Shown here piece after piece: positions 51,511-64,000 of a stretch of 64,000 bases of DNA. Source of the DNA: Sitta carolinensis (lineage: Eukaryota > Chordata > Aves > Passeriformes > Sittidae); NCBI GenBank assembly GCA_032173965.1, contig CM063285.1, positions 26,881,660 to 26,945,659 on the forward strand, in the 5' to 3' direction. The translations under genes and the position numbers were made by a program. Each line of letters opens with the position of its first letter. The first letter of the stretch is position 1. Below the pieces are notes generated by a model. It was not told the origin of the DNA, did no database searches, and worked only from the letters and a program-made list of their open reading frames with translations.

Positions 51511-53855
51511 TTCCCAGTAAGTAAATTGTCTCCTCAGAAGGCAAATACCAGTGTTTGCACATAGCCCTTCTGACCTCATTCTTTAGGCTACACAGAAAAA
51601 GCCAGTTCTCTTCTCTCCCTCCTCTCCAGGAGGCTTTAGAGCATGTAAAAGGAACACTTTTATGGATGATTTTTGGCTCAATTGATGCTGCAATATATTA
51701 TTAGCTTAGTGCAACTCTCTCAAAATTTTATGAGGCTTCACAGAGTAGTTGAAATGAACATAAGTTTTATGTTCCATACCTAACAGATCATGCAAGTTTC
51801 TGTCATTATCAGTTATGATATGCTTGGTCAAGTTCTGACAGTTGACAAACGATGAGGTATTTTTATTTCTCTGTAAAGCATCTGGAAGTCAATAGATTAT
51901 TAAGGGGACTGGTTCCCATTTTAAAAATACAGAGTGATTATTGTTACCAAAGCTATACATGTTTAAATAGTAGGGAAAAAAAAATTCAGAAAGATATTCA
52001 AAAACCAAGTCACATGATGGAAGAAAACATTCTTAGTGCATTTGGTTCTCACCCCTGGCAGATATGGTACCTTCAAAGGTAAGATTTGCATCTTAGTACT
52101 CATTTTGCTGACTAACATTCTAAAACCTGAAGGCACTAAAGTATGTTTTCAATAAACATACTGATCAACTTTCCTTATATTTTATTTTTCTTATCCTCAA
52201 AAGAGGCAGAGTGGTATCACTGCATCAGAGGAGGAAGAACCTTGAGCCTAGTGAGTTAAACTAGATTTTTCCAGAGGGAAATGTATGCAAATAAAATAGG
52301 TCATGGTGTAATTATTTTGTTTATCACAGATCAGTGTGTTTATTTTTACTTCATAAAAATGTTTCTTATTTTTTGATACCTTACATTGGCATTGTTTTTT
52401 GGGGTGATAGCTAGCTAAGGGAGTAAGCTGATCCAGTCCAAGCCAGGTGAGTTGCAAGCTTTAGCAAACTATACTTCTCTATATCCATCCTACTTTGTGG
52501 GATCCTGACAAGACAGCATGGTTTATCTCCTTGGTCTGTGTTAGAAGATGAAATAGTTCTCTTTTTTAATAGAAATCAGGAAAGGGACACATAGGGAATA
52601 TTAGGTCATAAGCTGCTGTTTGCATACTAAGATGTTAATTATAGGTAAATGCAAATTTCAAAAGGGATGTTAATTTCAATTATATGCTCCACTTGGTCCA
52701 CTTAAGTCCCCATTACTTTGTTCACTCGGTTATCCCCATCATGAGGATAAAATGAGGTTGTCCTGTGTTGAAGAAACAAGTGTCCTAGTTTTCTGTGAGG
52801 CAATGGGGGAGACTCACAGCCTGTTTTATCATGGAGAGTGTAACAGTGGCAGCACTTTGTTCTATGTTGAAAGTGGAAGTACCCAACACGAAACATGAAA
52901 CACTGCTCTGTGATCTCATACTTTTTACACTAAAGCACTGGTTTCCACCAGGTGAGTGTACACTAAGTCGTGACTTGCTCGCAGTACAAGAACTGTACTA
53001 GACAGAATGTTATTTACTGAGACCAAATTTTTCCTTGTTGCCTATTTTTATATGCCTATGGTTAGTAAAATACAGTTAAAAAAAACCCCTCCCTCTTTTT
53101 AATTTCCCTGGGGTTTAAATGCATAATAATGTAATATGAATTAACATATTTAGATTAGGTTGATTGAAGGCAGAATTTTTTTTTTTTTTTTTCAGTCTAG
53201 AGCTAGGTTTATACTAAACTTCAGGATAAATGACCTTCCCAAATGTATTAAACATCTGAAGGACTGAAAACAAAATTAATTTTGTCATCAATATGTGACT
53301 ACTTGCATGTCAGTGGCAAACATACCTAAGGCAAGTTTATTGTGAAAAAAGGAAATCCTTATGCCCTTCAGACAAGGTACCCTCCACTACATGAAGCAAA
53401 ACATTCCTGTGAGGCTTAGAAAACAGCCACGGTAATAATCTTGCTGCCTGACCAATATACTACTTCTGAATAAAATAGGAACAAGTAGGTGAGATCTTTT
53501 ACTGAATAGTATGACCTTCTTTGTTTCCCTACGTAAGGAATTGACAAGACTTACTTAACTTGGTGAAGTACATGGCAATAATGCAGCAAGCCAAATGTAA
53601 GATTTTTTATTTGGTGATTTTACATTTCTAGAGCATTTTAATCAAGTCTGCAAAATCAAACAATCATAAGAATTTGTTCGTAATTTGGTGTTATTTTTCC
53701 TTCTAATATTTTAAGAAATACAATTATGATGTAATGAATTATGGTTTAAGAGGATCAAATTTACAATTTTACACATAAAGGATAATATTATCTCCCTGAT
53801 AAGCAGTTAAATAGATAGATTTCTTATTAATAGCATAATGATACAATCAAATTAT

Positions 53856-53873
53856 GGGTAATTTCTATTACCC
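53856..53873. repeat. Hairpin GGGTAAT-TTCT-ATTACCC
   Basis: Perfect 7-bp arms flank a 4-nt loop, inside the motif-rich AT segment at 53580-54120. Confidence 0.65.
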
Positions 53874-54008
53874 TTACAAATAGATAAGAAGTATATAGAT
53901 GTGAAAGAAGCATTCATGTGCAAAATGTTAAAATAACAAATCTTATTAGAGGAAAGAATTTAGAAATAACTTGTCAAGAGGGTAATGACCTCAATTAAAT
54001 TTTATGTG

Positions 54009-54043
54009 CAATTATAATTGGCATTTTTAATAAAGGAATGCCA
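54009..54043. repeat. 12-bp palindrome joined to a 7-bp inverted repeat
   Basis: CAATTATAATTG (54009-54020) is a perfect palindrome. It overlaps the start of TGGCATT...AATGCCA (54019-54025 and 54037-54043), inverted arms around TTTAATAAAGG. A POU-like TTGCAAATTGCATATTTG follows at once. Shared symmetry and motif density suggest a binding cluster; function is inference. Confidence 0.6.
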
Positions 54044-57000
54044 TTGCAAATTGCATATTTGATATAATATTACAGGGCATCTTATTTCTTCTGGCTTACA
54101 CTTATATTAAATAAAAGTCTTGGAGATAATCAAGGGAGATTCATAATTTAGAGTTTTGAGAGTCTGCTTAGATAATAGGTTTCAAATAGTTTCAATACAA
54201 GCAAGAAGTGAGAAAGTTATCTGATAATGATACTTCTTTTCTTTTTACCTAAAAGATACTGCTATTCAACAGCTTTGGTTGATGTGGTGTGTATTGCTAG
54301 ATGTAGTCAAGGTTGTAGCAGCTTCAAGATGTAGTCAGAATCTTTAATTATTAATACATTTGAGTCAAGAAAATTCACTGTGTGCAAAACTATATAATTT
54401 CCTGATAAATTTCTCAAAATTACCTAGTTTTCATCTTTTGTGCACGTAGCTATAAGGAAAGTATAATGTCTTACATTATCATTCTGGTTATGTGCTAGTT
54501 TCTAACCCCCAAACTAATGCTGAAATAGTAATTTCAAAGTAGTTGTGCAAATATAATCAATGATGTGTGTTGATTAGGTTAGGAGGAGGGGCTTCCTGTG
54601 GAGTCTTTCCTCAAAACACAATTCGGTATAAGCTTCTTATTGATTTATATTGTCATGTTGTTTGGTTAATATTCAACCTAGATAGACTTAATAATAATAG
54701 ACTGAAATTTTGCAGGCTTCAGATCTGAGACAATATTACAAAGAGACGAGTTATCTTGAACATTCTCCCAATGTTTCATGTTTCTCCTTTGCTTACATAA
54801 AATGGTAGGAGAAGAATTGCAGATGTAAATGTAATAGTAAAGGGATGAATTTAACTGGTGCAAGAAAAGCAACAAATAAGGACTGTTGGCTTGGGGATGA
54901 CATAGCAAAACATAAGCTATAATAGTTGTTAGGTAAGTACTTAATAGAATTTCTAAGCAAAAATAAATGGTGTCTGTAGGATTTGCAAATAAGCAGCTGG
55001 TACCATTCACAGTCTACCCCAATTACCTTCTGTTAATCTGGCACATCTTTAAAATGAAACACTGTGCATAATTTTTCATGGTTCAAATACAGCAGATTTT
55101 CTTCAGGCACACCAAGAAAAGCCACTGTCACAAGTGACCTGTATAATTGAATGTGAGTTATTTTAGAAACAGATTTCCACAGAGGGAAGGAGAGCTGTGG
55201 CCATTGGGAATCCTCAGCATTTATTTTTTAAATTCTGAGTTGATACATGAATGTAAAAAGAGATAAACTGATATTGTTGAAAAAGAAATGGCTATTCTGT
55301 AATGAAAAGTGTATCATTTGCATACTGTCATATGTATGTAGATATATTTGTAGATACACTTGGGATTTACTGTAACCCAAGGACTAGATGCTGATGTAGT
55401 TTTGAAGATGAAATGTTTTATGGATGAAGAGCGGAGTACTGCTCCATCAAAGCACATTTCAACAGAAAACTCTGGGGAAGTGCTGCAGTAACTACTACAC
55501 AGATTAGGTGAAATTTGGACAGTTAAGACCAAATGCAACCCATAAATCCTGTGTGTCATCTAGCTTTGGAGTAACCTAAATTCATCTTATATCCACATTT
55601 TGGACTACACTTTTTAATTCACCTAAACTGAAGGTCCTTTCAATCCTTAAGGCGTAGGTCTCATGAAACACTCTTGGGATCCCTATGAGATTGAGAGTTA
55701 CTGGGCTCTACAGTGACCTTCTGTCTGAGATAAAGTCCTGAAAGCCAGTTGTAAAAAGGAAAAACATTTCATCCGCTGATCTTGCATCTGAGTATTCAGT
55801 TGGTTTACTTTTTTTTTCATAAATAGTAATTATATTTAATTCCTTTACAGAAAGAGGTAATCACATTTCTCAAAGTGCTGTCAGAGGGATTAGGCTGTGT
55901 TTGCAATCCAGAGGTCTAAACTGACCACCGCAGTTCACTGGAAAGTGTATTCTTATAGTTTTACAAGGACAGTGTTGTTTCTTCTTTTTTTTTTTTTTCA
56001 AAATTGTCCCTAGAGTCCCATTTGAAGTTTCATGTATTAAATACAACATTTGAGACTAAATGTACACTTTTTGAAGCCTACATTTTTGACAGGTGGGGCT
56101 TTTTTGCTGTATAAAATTTGCTGAACTTGTCTGGAACAAGCAATCTGTAGAAATAAGTCTGAAGAAATCAGTGTTTCTGGAGACAAGGAATGCTTGAAGT
56201 TGCAGGAAACTTATTAGTAAGACACTTTGAAAGCTGTTCTGTTGCTCAGGGAAACTTCTCTCTGAGCAACATAAAACACTTTGTTTTGTGTAAACACAGA
56301 ACACTAAACTAACACTAAACTGCTGAGCAGTACCCTGTAAGTTAATGTGTTATGCTGTTAATTCAAAAGTATAGTTTGTTTTATCATGATTTTTTTCAAA
56401 TTTAAAATATTTACTGAATTTTAAATTTTTGAAATTATTTTTTTCTGGTACATAACTAGACAGATGATCACCAAAAGCATATGTACTTTATCCATGTCAG
56501 TCAACGCTTGTCTACTTGGTTTATTGTATTATAAAATTAATTATTGCATAACATCAAATAGTACAAGGTGTTGTCCCAGAAAATAAGAATAAGCCTTCTG
56601 ATTTGTTTTAGTATAGTGGAGTCAGTTCTCATGAATTGTAAGATAAACAAGAATCATGTTTGCATTCCTTTGTGAAAAGATATCACCTGATGGACTTCTC
56701 AAGTGGCCAGTGGAGATGGAGAAGTGGTAACTTCTCTGTCCAATCTCTGATCACTGTCCAGAAACTTATATATATGAAGTCAACAATAAAGGAAGAGTTC
56801 TTTTCTTCTTCTCTGCCTGAACACCTGTTGTGTGTGGGTTGCTGTGTTCCCTCTCTGCGTCACAGTAACATCAAGGGAAATAGTGGCAAAATTCTAAATT
56901 AAAATTAGTTCCTCTCCTATACCACTCCTTTTTGTAGCTTAGTGCATTACTATTAGGTTTTTAAAATATTTTAAACATGATTTGGAATTCAAAGCTTACT

Positions 57001-60000
57001 GTAAAAGCTCTTTTACAGCCTCCTGACATACTTGTGATGATGCACTTGTGATGAGCACATTCCCACATGGGAAGAGCCAAAGATGGAACCTTTTGGAAGG
57101 CACCACTATTTGCTATCACTGCATCCTACAGTCTGCCTTTGTGAGGTGTTTTTCAATGAAGCCACCATTTTCTTCTAGTCCACTAAAAGACTTGTCTGAT
57201 GCTTTTTGTGCTTAAAGCAATACATGCTGCTATTTTGACTGCCCAACAAAATCCTGACAGATGTTACTGTAACTGGGAACTTGTGGAAGATGATTTAGAG
57301 TAATCTAAATGCCAAAAAGAAAGCATTTCAAGCTGAGAAAAGACAAAAAATCGGAGGATGGAATTGTGAATCAAGGAATCTCTTATTATCTCATGTTGAT
57401 TACCAGATTTCAGTTATGATGTAAAAATGTTGGGGGAGGGAAAGTTTTGTTGTTTTTTTTTTCAAGAACAGTAACATACTTGCCCCTCTGTTTGCATGAA
57501 ATTAATCTGATTTCCAAGTGCCTAAAGTATATGACCACAGGATAAGTATTGTGTTATCTCTTAGAAATACACTGTAGCAATGATAATGCTATACTTCTAA
57601 AAGAAATATAAATATTTCATAATAAATAAACTTCTTTTTCCCACACAGATACAAAGCCCTAAATTCTTGTCCTTTTCTATAGTATCAGCAATAGAACTGA
57701 AGTAACTTGTAAACTGAAAAACTGAGTAAACTCTTGACTCTTTCATGTCATTGGAGTGTAGATTTTCATTACAGTATATTTATTAAAAAATACTGGTTCA
57801 ACCAAAAGAGTGCATAATGCTGCCTGGGATATTTTTGCAATACCACCTCACTTAAATTCCATAAGAAAGAATGATTGCCATGATACATTTATATGCCTAG
57901 AACATAATATGGCAACCACAACCTGGGAGTCTAAACAAAAGCCTTTGAGATAGTGTGCTAAAGGTCAAGTCACTGGCAAGTATGCAGTGCCACAACAGTG
58001 ATGTGCTCCATGGAGAGTTTGGCTGAAGTTGATGTATTCTTTTCAGTATTCAGTACTATTTTAGTTTTATTTTTCTGTTATTTCCAGTAACATGCTTAAA
58101 AATTATACTTGGGGCTTTCTTATTTAAATTTTTTCTGTCACATAGCATTCTATTTTATCTGGTTTACAAAGAAACCATGCTAGCAGGATATACACATTAC
58201 CTACCCAGGACTAATGAACCTGTAGGTCATAGCATCACTATGCACAGCAACTCCCATGTGACACCTAATGGTTGCCTTTCTTACCACCTAATGGTGGCTG
58301 TTTTCTGTGGACTTTGACCAAGTTCTTCTGCTTAACTAAGTCATTTTCTCAGACGAGGCTATGCAGCTGGACTCTATCAAAAAGATTTTGGATCAGGAAG
58401 TGGAACCTTCTGGAGGAGAATTAGCATTAAACTTGTGATTGAACAGTAGTTTGGAGGGTGTATGAATAGAAATGCTGCTGAAAGTTAGAAACATTAATAT
58501 CTGACAATGAATTTAATAAAGTCATTACGTGAGATCCATCCAATCCATCCAATGCTCAGCTGTAATTGAGTACAGGACAAAAAAAATACTTATAAGACCC
58601 TTTGGATTTTGGTAACACAATAATATGGAGAGGATAGGGGCTGTACAAAGAACTCCAGGTACTTAATTCTGTAAAAGTAAATTATAATTTTAGATACCAT
58701 AGGGGTGTAAGACAGAGAAACTCTTTCTCTCATGCTGCTTGAGAATTTATAAAAAGGAAGAGGAAATGTTCACCATGGGGAAAAACCCCAAGCTCCATCT
58801 TTTATTGTTATTTCTTATGGTCTTTAGACTTGAAGAAGCCCATCTTAGAACTTAGATTTATGCTAAGTCAAACTAAATCACTGATTGTGTTTTTTCATGC
58901 TGGGATTTTGTTTTCTCTTATTGAATATTTTGAAAAAAATTATCTTGTTTCTGTTACTTTGCTTTTATAATCTTGACCAGTTATACATTTTGTTTGTTCA
59001 TTCATCACAGTCAAATGCTGTCTTCATGACACAAGTGTCAATGACGATCACTTATTTTGGAGGTGAGAAACAATTTGCTACATTTTCAAGGTCAACTTTT
59101 CATTATCAATTTATCTTCTGAAAATCTTTATCATTTGCAATGCTTTTTAAAATACGGTCCAAAATGTATAGGCTCCATAGATAATGCATTCATTTTCTTT
59201 GCAAATAAAAAGAGGTTTTATTTCTAGAGATATGTTAACTTCATAGAAGCAAAATAGTCTTTGCTACTTTATATAAAATATATATATGTTTAAAAACAAA
59301 CCTATTTGTGTATCTTTTTTTTTTTGGTAAAGGTTTTATAATTTGATTATGTGAAAAAAGACATGTCATACTGAAGTTGTGGTGAAAGTAATCTCAGGTT
59401 TAGATAGGGCAGAGATAAGTATAAAGAGTTGATAAATTAACCAGCATTACGATGCACAGCTATGAAAAAGTAATTCAGAATATTGCTGGTTATATTCTGA
59501 TGAAATACTAAAGGTATACATTAAGGTCAGCTAAATTTTGTCCAATTAGAGAGCAATCAATTGTCTGTAAAGAAGTTCTCAGTCAAAACAGAATAGAACG
59601 GGTGGGAGGGAAATGATTATTTAAATGTCTTCTCTTATAATTATATCTCTAGTATTAATTCAGGCATGAGAAAAGCTAAAGCACCATATCAACAATAGTA
59701 ATTTCTCATATTGTATCTGAACATATCCTAGGGCTGCTCTTTAACAACTCCTCTGTTTTGTCTGCATCATAAGCTGTGGTCTGAGATCTGGTGTGTGATC
59801 CTTCAAAAACTGATTTTAGTGAACCACCCAGGGTAGAAGGCAGGTGTTAAACTATATCTCATGGTATTACCTGTCTTCAAAGTCTGACATGACTGTCACT
59901 GGTCTACTGATAGATTCCCACTGTCAATCAGTGTCCATAAATATGGTAAAAGAATTGGTGGTGCAAGTTTCCATACGCTTAGTACTCTGTTCCAGTTTTT

Positions 60001-61169
60001 CAAGGATTACTTATAAGAATATTCCAGTGGCTTAGTTTTCATCCTTATTCTGCCCTGTCTATTCACTAAGTCTGCTCGTAAGTAAGATCTTTGCTTTTGC
60101 TTGTTCCTTGCCTCTAAGAGCTTAAGCTGAGATCATTGTCTGCTTTCATCTAATTTTCTCACCAACTTTTAGAAAATTTATTTCTTTAGCAGGATGGGCT
60201 AGAATTGATGACTTCTGTGCCTGGCTGTGAAGGACAGTACTGAACAATCCCTTATACTAGATTAGTCTTATGCTGTGCATGTCTTGCTTCACATTAAATG
60301 TTCAAAGAAACTCGAAATTTCAGAAAATTTGGGTTTTCAATCTGTAACATTTTGTGTCTAATTGAAAATGTCTAAGATGTATGTAAATAAACAGACAACC
60401 CCCTCCCCAAACAACTACAACCAGGAACTAAAAAGTGGAAATTAAAGTTTCCTTTTGGAAGAATTAGTTTGTAGGCCCTTGTTTAGTGCCTATGGATAAA
60501 GTATTTTTTTTAATTTGCTCAGTTGATTCTGAAACTGGTGCAGAGATATCTCTGATGATCAAGAAAATGATCATACTCATGGAGTCACACATACTAGAGC
60601 AAAGTTGGGATATCCTCCCATGCCCCCTTTCCCTGAAATAAAAAAAGTAAAACCAAACAATTTGTCTTTATTTGTAATTGGAGCAATGCTTAGCAAAGTT
60701 TTCACAAGTTAATTGGCAGAAGATGCTGACTTATACAGAAACACACTTGTATATATATTTTATTTATTTTTAAACATTGCTGTAAACCCATAGACTTGAA
60801 TGAAACTGCTAACATAAATCCATATTCAATACTTTGATGAATGAAGAATATAGTGCGGTTTTTTATTTATGCTGTGCCATAAAGCTGAGCTTAAATTTAG
60901 AAAAGACAGAAGATAAGAAATTTTGAAAATAAAAAATACTGTTTTTTAGTTTCTATAGAAGCATGAAGTAATATAGTAAGTGGGTTATTGCTGTGTTTTC
61001 TCCAACTGTTACATTATACATTTTAATTTATCATCTGAATCTGAGTTGATGTCTGCTCACTTATTGAGTAAAGTATTTAAACAGAAGCAACATTAGAAGA
61101 TATAAAGTTAAAAATACTTTACTGCAAGATACCAAAAGTCTCCACTGTATCAACAAGCCCATCAGCAGT

Positions 61170-61890
61170 ACAGGGCTGGGGCAGCCTGGCTGGATAGCTA
61201 CCCAGTAGAGTAGATCATGGGGTTGCTGGTTGGCAGCAGCTGAACGTGAGCCAGCTGTGCCCAGGTGGCCAAGGAGGCAGTGGCATCCTGGCCTGTATCA
61301 GCAATAGTGTGGCCAGCAGGACCAGGGCAGGGATTGTCCCTCTGTACTCGGCACTGGTAAAGCCACACTTGGAGTGCTGTGTCCACTTCTGGGCCCCTCA
61401 CTACACAAGGAAAGTTGAGGGGCTGGAGCAAGTCCAGAGAAGGCAGTGGAGCTTCTGGAGGGCCTGGATCACAAGTCCTGTGAGGAGTGGCTGAAGGAGC
61501 TGGAGTCATTTAGTCTGGAAAAAAGAAAATTCAGGGGAGACCTTATGGCTCTCTACAACTATGTGAAAGAAGGCTGTAGCCAGGTGGGAGTCAGCCTCTT
61601 CTTCCAGGTAACACGTGATAGAACAAGAGGAAATGGCCTCAAGGTGCACCAGGGAAAGTTTAAACCGGATATTATGGAAATTATTCACTTATTCACTGAA
61701 AGAGTTGTCAAGCACTGGAGTAGTCTTCCCAGGGAAATGGAAGTTTCACCATCCCTGAAAATTAATTAAAGAAACATGTAGATGCTTTGCTCAGGGACGT
61801 TGTTTAGGGGTGGAATTGGCAGTGCTGGGTTGACATTAAACTTGATGATCTTAGAGGTTTCTTCCAACCATGATGATGTTATGATTCTGG
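61170..61890 (+). mobile_element. CR1 LINE, 5'-truncated, ORF2 C-terminus and 3' UTR
   Basis: A good match to the avian CR1 3' end over about 720 bp, from GGCTGGATAGCTACCCAGTA through TGGCATCCTGGCCTGTATCA, CTTGGAGTGCTGTGTCCACT, GGTAACACGTGATAGAACAA and CTTGATGATCTTAGAGGTTT to the terminal ATGATTCT repeat. It encodes the last part of the CR1 ORF2 protein in two frames: 61246-61445 in one, then 61446-61769 in another, with the shift near 61440 where GGGCA is reduced to GGCA. The open length and limited divergence mark it as the youngest CR1 copy here. It lacks the catalytic reverse transcriptase and endonuclease parts, so it is inactive. Confidence 0.95.
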
Positions 61891-64000
61891 CTTTTTCAAA
61901 TATCATTGCTGTGTTTGACTGTGCTATCTTCAAGATGCCCTGGTAAAAATTAGTGTGTTCACAAGTGTTAGGAAATAGCTTCAAACTTGAAATCCAGTTA
62001 AAGCTTTTCATATACCCTTGTGCCGATTCAAAAAAACTTCCCAAAAAACAACACCCCCAAAAACTATTCATAAGAGGTTGTGAATTTGAACATAGTCATG
62101 TTTAGATAATATTTAGTATGCAATTTTTGCATTATGATCTTCATGTTCTTTTACAGAATCCTACATTTCTGAGTCCAATTTTTCTATGGATACTTTTTTC
62201 AGATACTTGTTTTAAGCTAGATGAGCAAATCCCATTTTCTCTGCCTCCATCATAATTTTCTGAATGTTAGTGCAATAGCAGGGATTTATACATATTGTTG
62301 CAACTCTCAAAACAAGTATTGCCTCTTTGGATATTCTAAAATATACATGAATTTCAAAATATTAATCATAAAATAAGTATATATATACATACATAGATGC
62401 ATGAAATTGCAGTTGCATGTTTTTCATACCTGAATTCTGTGATATTTACCAGTTGTTTTGGTTTATGTTCTGCCATAAAACTGCTGAAATGAGAGACATG
62501 TGAAATGCAGTTTTAAAATTAAAAAGGTGGTGCTTTCAGCTATTCCTTGGTTTAGACCTGGAGACCCATCAGTAAATTGCAATAAAATGAGATTATGCAC
62601 ACATCTGTATACACAGAATTTATTTGAAACAATTTCTAGATGAGACAAAGCAGACAGATCTTGTCAATACAGTCTTCAGCAAAACATTTATTGTAGTTAT
62701 GCCTCACTGAACACAATGAAAGTGTCTGCTGATAGAAAATTAGTAAACATGCAAGTTAAAGCAACTTAATGTGGATAAAATTTTGAGCTAAAGAAAGGGT
62801 GAGAGCACACTCTGGACTTCTATCTTACACTGAAGAGGAGTTAACCAGCAGACTATACAATGACACGATGGTTGATTAATATTTTCATGGAGGATGATAC
62901 AAAAGGTAGAAGCAAGCTCATGATGTATAATAGCACAAATTTCAAGATCTTCCTTGATAAGGAACAAGATTAAATGGTTATACAGGGAGAAAAGAATGAG
63001 CTGAAGAGTTGGACTAATGTATGTAAGAAGGCTAGTTTAGAGTGCACCCTCATCTATCTAGGGACATAAAGGAAGAATTTCTACAATGAAATATGTTTTC
63101 AGCATATAGAAATAAATAAATAAATGAAAAATATGTATGTCAAACATAGTCAGAACATCATGCCATTTTTAGCTATGAAAAAATAACTGCAGACAAAGTG
63201 TTTCTAGGACAAATGACCAAGCATTCTTTATAACACTGTATTGAATATAAATGTTTATTTTAACAGATGTGAAAGTCTGGACCAGTCTTTTAGCAGAGGA
63301 TGTGAAAATACAAAAATCTGTTTACACCTATGGTACAATTGGTCTCAGGGTTGTATGAGAAGAAGCCTTCAGTCTTATTTTTTCCCCTACTCTTGTTCAA
63401 CAGTAGCCCCATGTTACAAATATATTTTTTTCTCGGCTGCAGTTAGAGGACTGGTATCAGTGTCTGACACCTTCATCCCTGGTTCTCAGACACTCTTGAG
63501 AACTAAAAATCATTCTGAGTCAGCATGTCAAGAATATTCTGACAAAGACTCGAGTAAGTAGAAGTTACAAGGAAACTGGGAGACAGGTTTACAATTGCAG
63601 CAAATGGATCATGTGGATATTTGGCACAAGTAAGTTTCAAGTGAATTGGAAACAGTGCTGAAGCAATGAGGAGAGCTGTGAGTGGAGAGGCACAGCTTTC
63701 AGGTAGTGACAATTTCGATCGAAAGAGAAGGCATTCATGTACATAGGAAGGAAAGAGGGCTCATAAGCTCAGAGCAATGCTGCTCCCAGACTGAAGCTGT
63801 GTGATGCTGTGCTACCTAGGCCAGTGAGAACTGAAGGATCTCAGGCAGACACTCCCTGTACAAGCACGAAAATAATTACCATGTTGTGATGCCAGCTTCT
63901 ACAGCCTTCTTGTTACATTTCCAAACTATCATGCTTTTTTGCATGGGGGAACTTTTCTAAAAAATATCCACACTATATTTACTTGACAATAATTAGGCTG
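61891..64000. other. Unique noncoding DNA to the right edge
   Basis: No gene or transposon recognised. Short frames at 61766-62071 (minus, beginning inside the CR1 end), 63241-63561 (plus) and 63503-63712 (minus) overlap each other or repeats and lack domains. A short TATATA run lies near 62380-62390. Confidence 0.6.

Larger units (their letters stand above)
51511..61169. other. Unique AT-rich noncoding DNA with one candidate conserved element
   Basis: No gene recognised over 9.7 kb. Simple repeats include T runs near 53177-53192 and 55986-55999. The segment 53580-54120 is dense in TAATTA, ATTTGCAT-like and palindromic motifs. Tandem microduplications occur at about 57029-57057 (ACTTGTGATGA twice) and 58537-58554 (CCATCCAAT twice). 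Frames up to 110 codons (54678-55010, minus) show no domain. Confidence 0.55.

Noticed and set aside
52700..52770. Possible plus-strand MIR/L2 scrap (GGTTATCCCCATC...AAAATGAGG)
   Set aside because: Only two short blocks match, with irregular spacing; too weak to annotate.
54678..55010. 110-codon minus-strand frame
   Set aside because: No recognisable motif; the length is expected by chance in tens of kilobases.
1..64000. Search for CRISPR arrays, tRNA genes, operons, phage or plasmid modules
   Set aside because: No regularly spaced repeats, cloverleaf with A/B boxes, or bacterial gene structure seen; repeat content is avian.

Overview
The window looks like nuclear DNA of a bird, probably a songbird or close relative. 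The main evidence is its repeats: several CR1 LINE fragments with the usual avian CR1 3' end, endogenous retrovirus LTRs of types common in songbird genomes, and a thin layer of very old amniote repeats (a CR1/L3-like LINE relic and MIR-like scraps). Composition is AT-rich and CpG-poor. I find no operon, ribosome binding site, tRNA, rRNA, CRISPR array or CpG island. No open reading frame resembles a known cellular protein. Open frames are short (longest about 137 codons), overlap on opposite strands, and often sit in repeats or T-rich tracts. The 64 kb is best read as an intergenic gene desert or part of one very large intron.

Layout. 1-9.5 kb: unique AT-rich DNA with a trinucleotide microsatellite at the left edge, a T/G-rich tract near 3.3 kb and a possible MIR scrap at 4.1 kb. 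9.5-9.8 kb: minus-strand piece of an ERVL-type LTR. 9.8-22.3 kb: unique DNA with two exon-like segments that I cannot confirm. 22.3-23.0 kb: complete solo LTR on the minus strand, flanked by a 5-bp duplication. 23.7-23.9 kb: small GC- and CpG-rich island of unknown origin. 25.8 kb: 35-base T tract. 27.55-28.03 kb: second complete solo LTR, plus strand, with a 4-bp duplication and a long pyrimidine tract. 28-35.5 kb: unique AT-rich DNA with a MIR-like scrap and a hairpin cluster. 35.5-37.7 kb: a decayed, roughly 2.2-kb, minus-strand CR1/L3-like LINE covering the endonuclease-to-reverse-transcriptase part. 44.6 and 47.0 kb: two short minus-strand CR1 3' fragments. 51.1-51.5 kb: 3'-truncated ERVL-type LTR, plus strand. 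53.6-54.1 kb: AT-rich block dense in homeodomain/POU-like motifs and short inverted repeats, a candidate conserved noncoding element. 61.17-61.89 kb: 5'-truncated CR1, plus strand, with a nearly open ORF2 C-terminus. The remainder is unique sequence with only simple repeats.

Nothing here amounts to a multi-gene system. The observations most worth following up are the buried CR1/L3-like LINE, the two duplication-bounded solo LTRs, the CpG-rich island at 23.7 kb, the candidate conserved element at 53.6-54.1 kb and the unconfirmed exon-like segments. Repeat names come from remembered consensus patterns, not from a database search.
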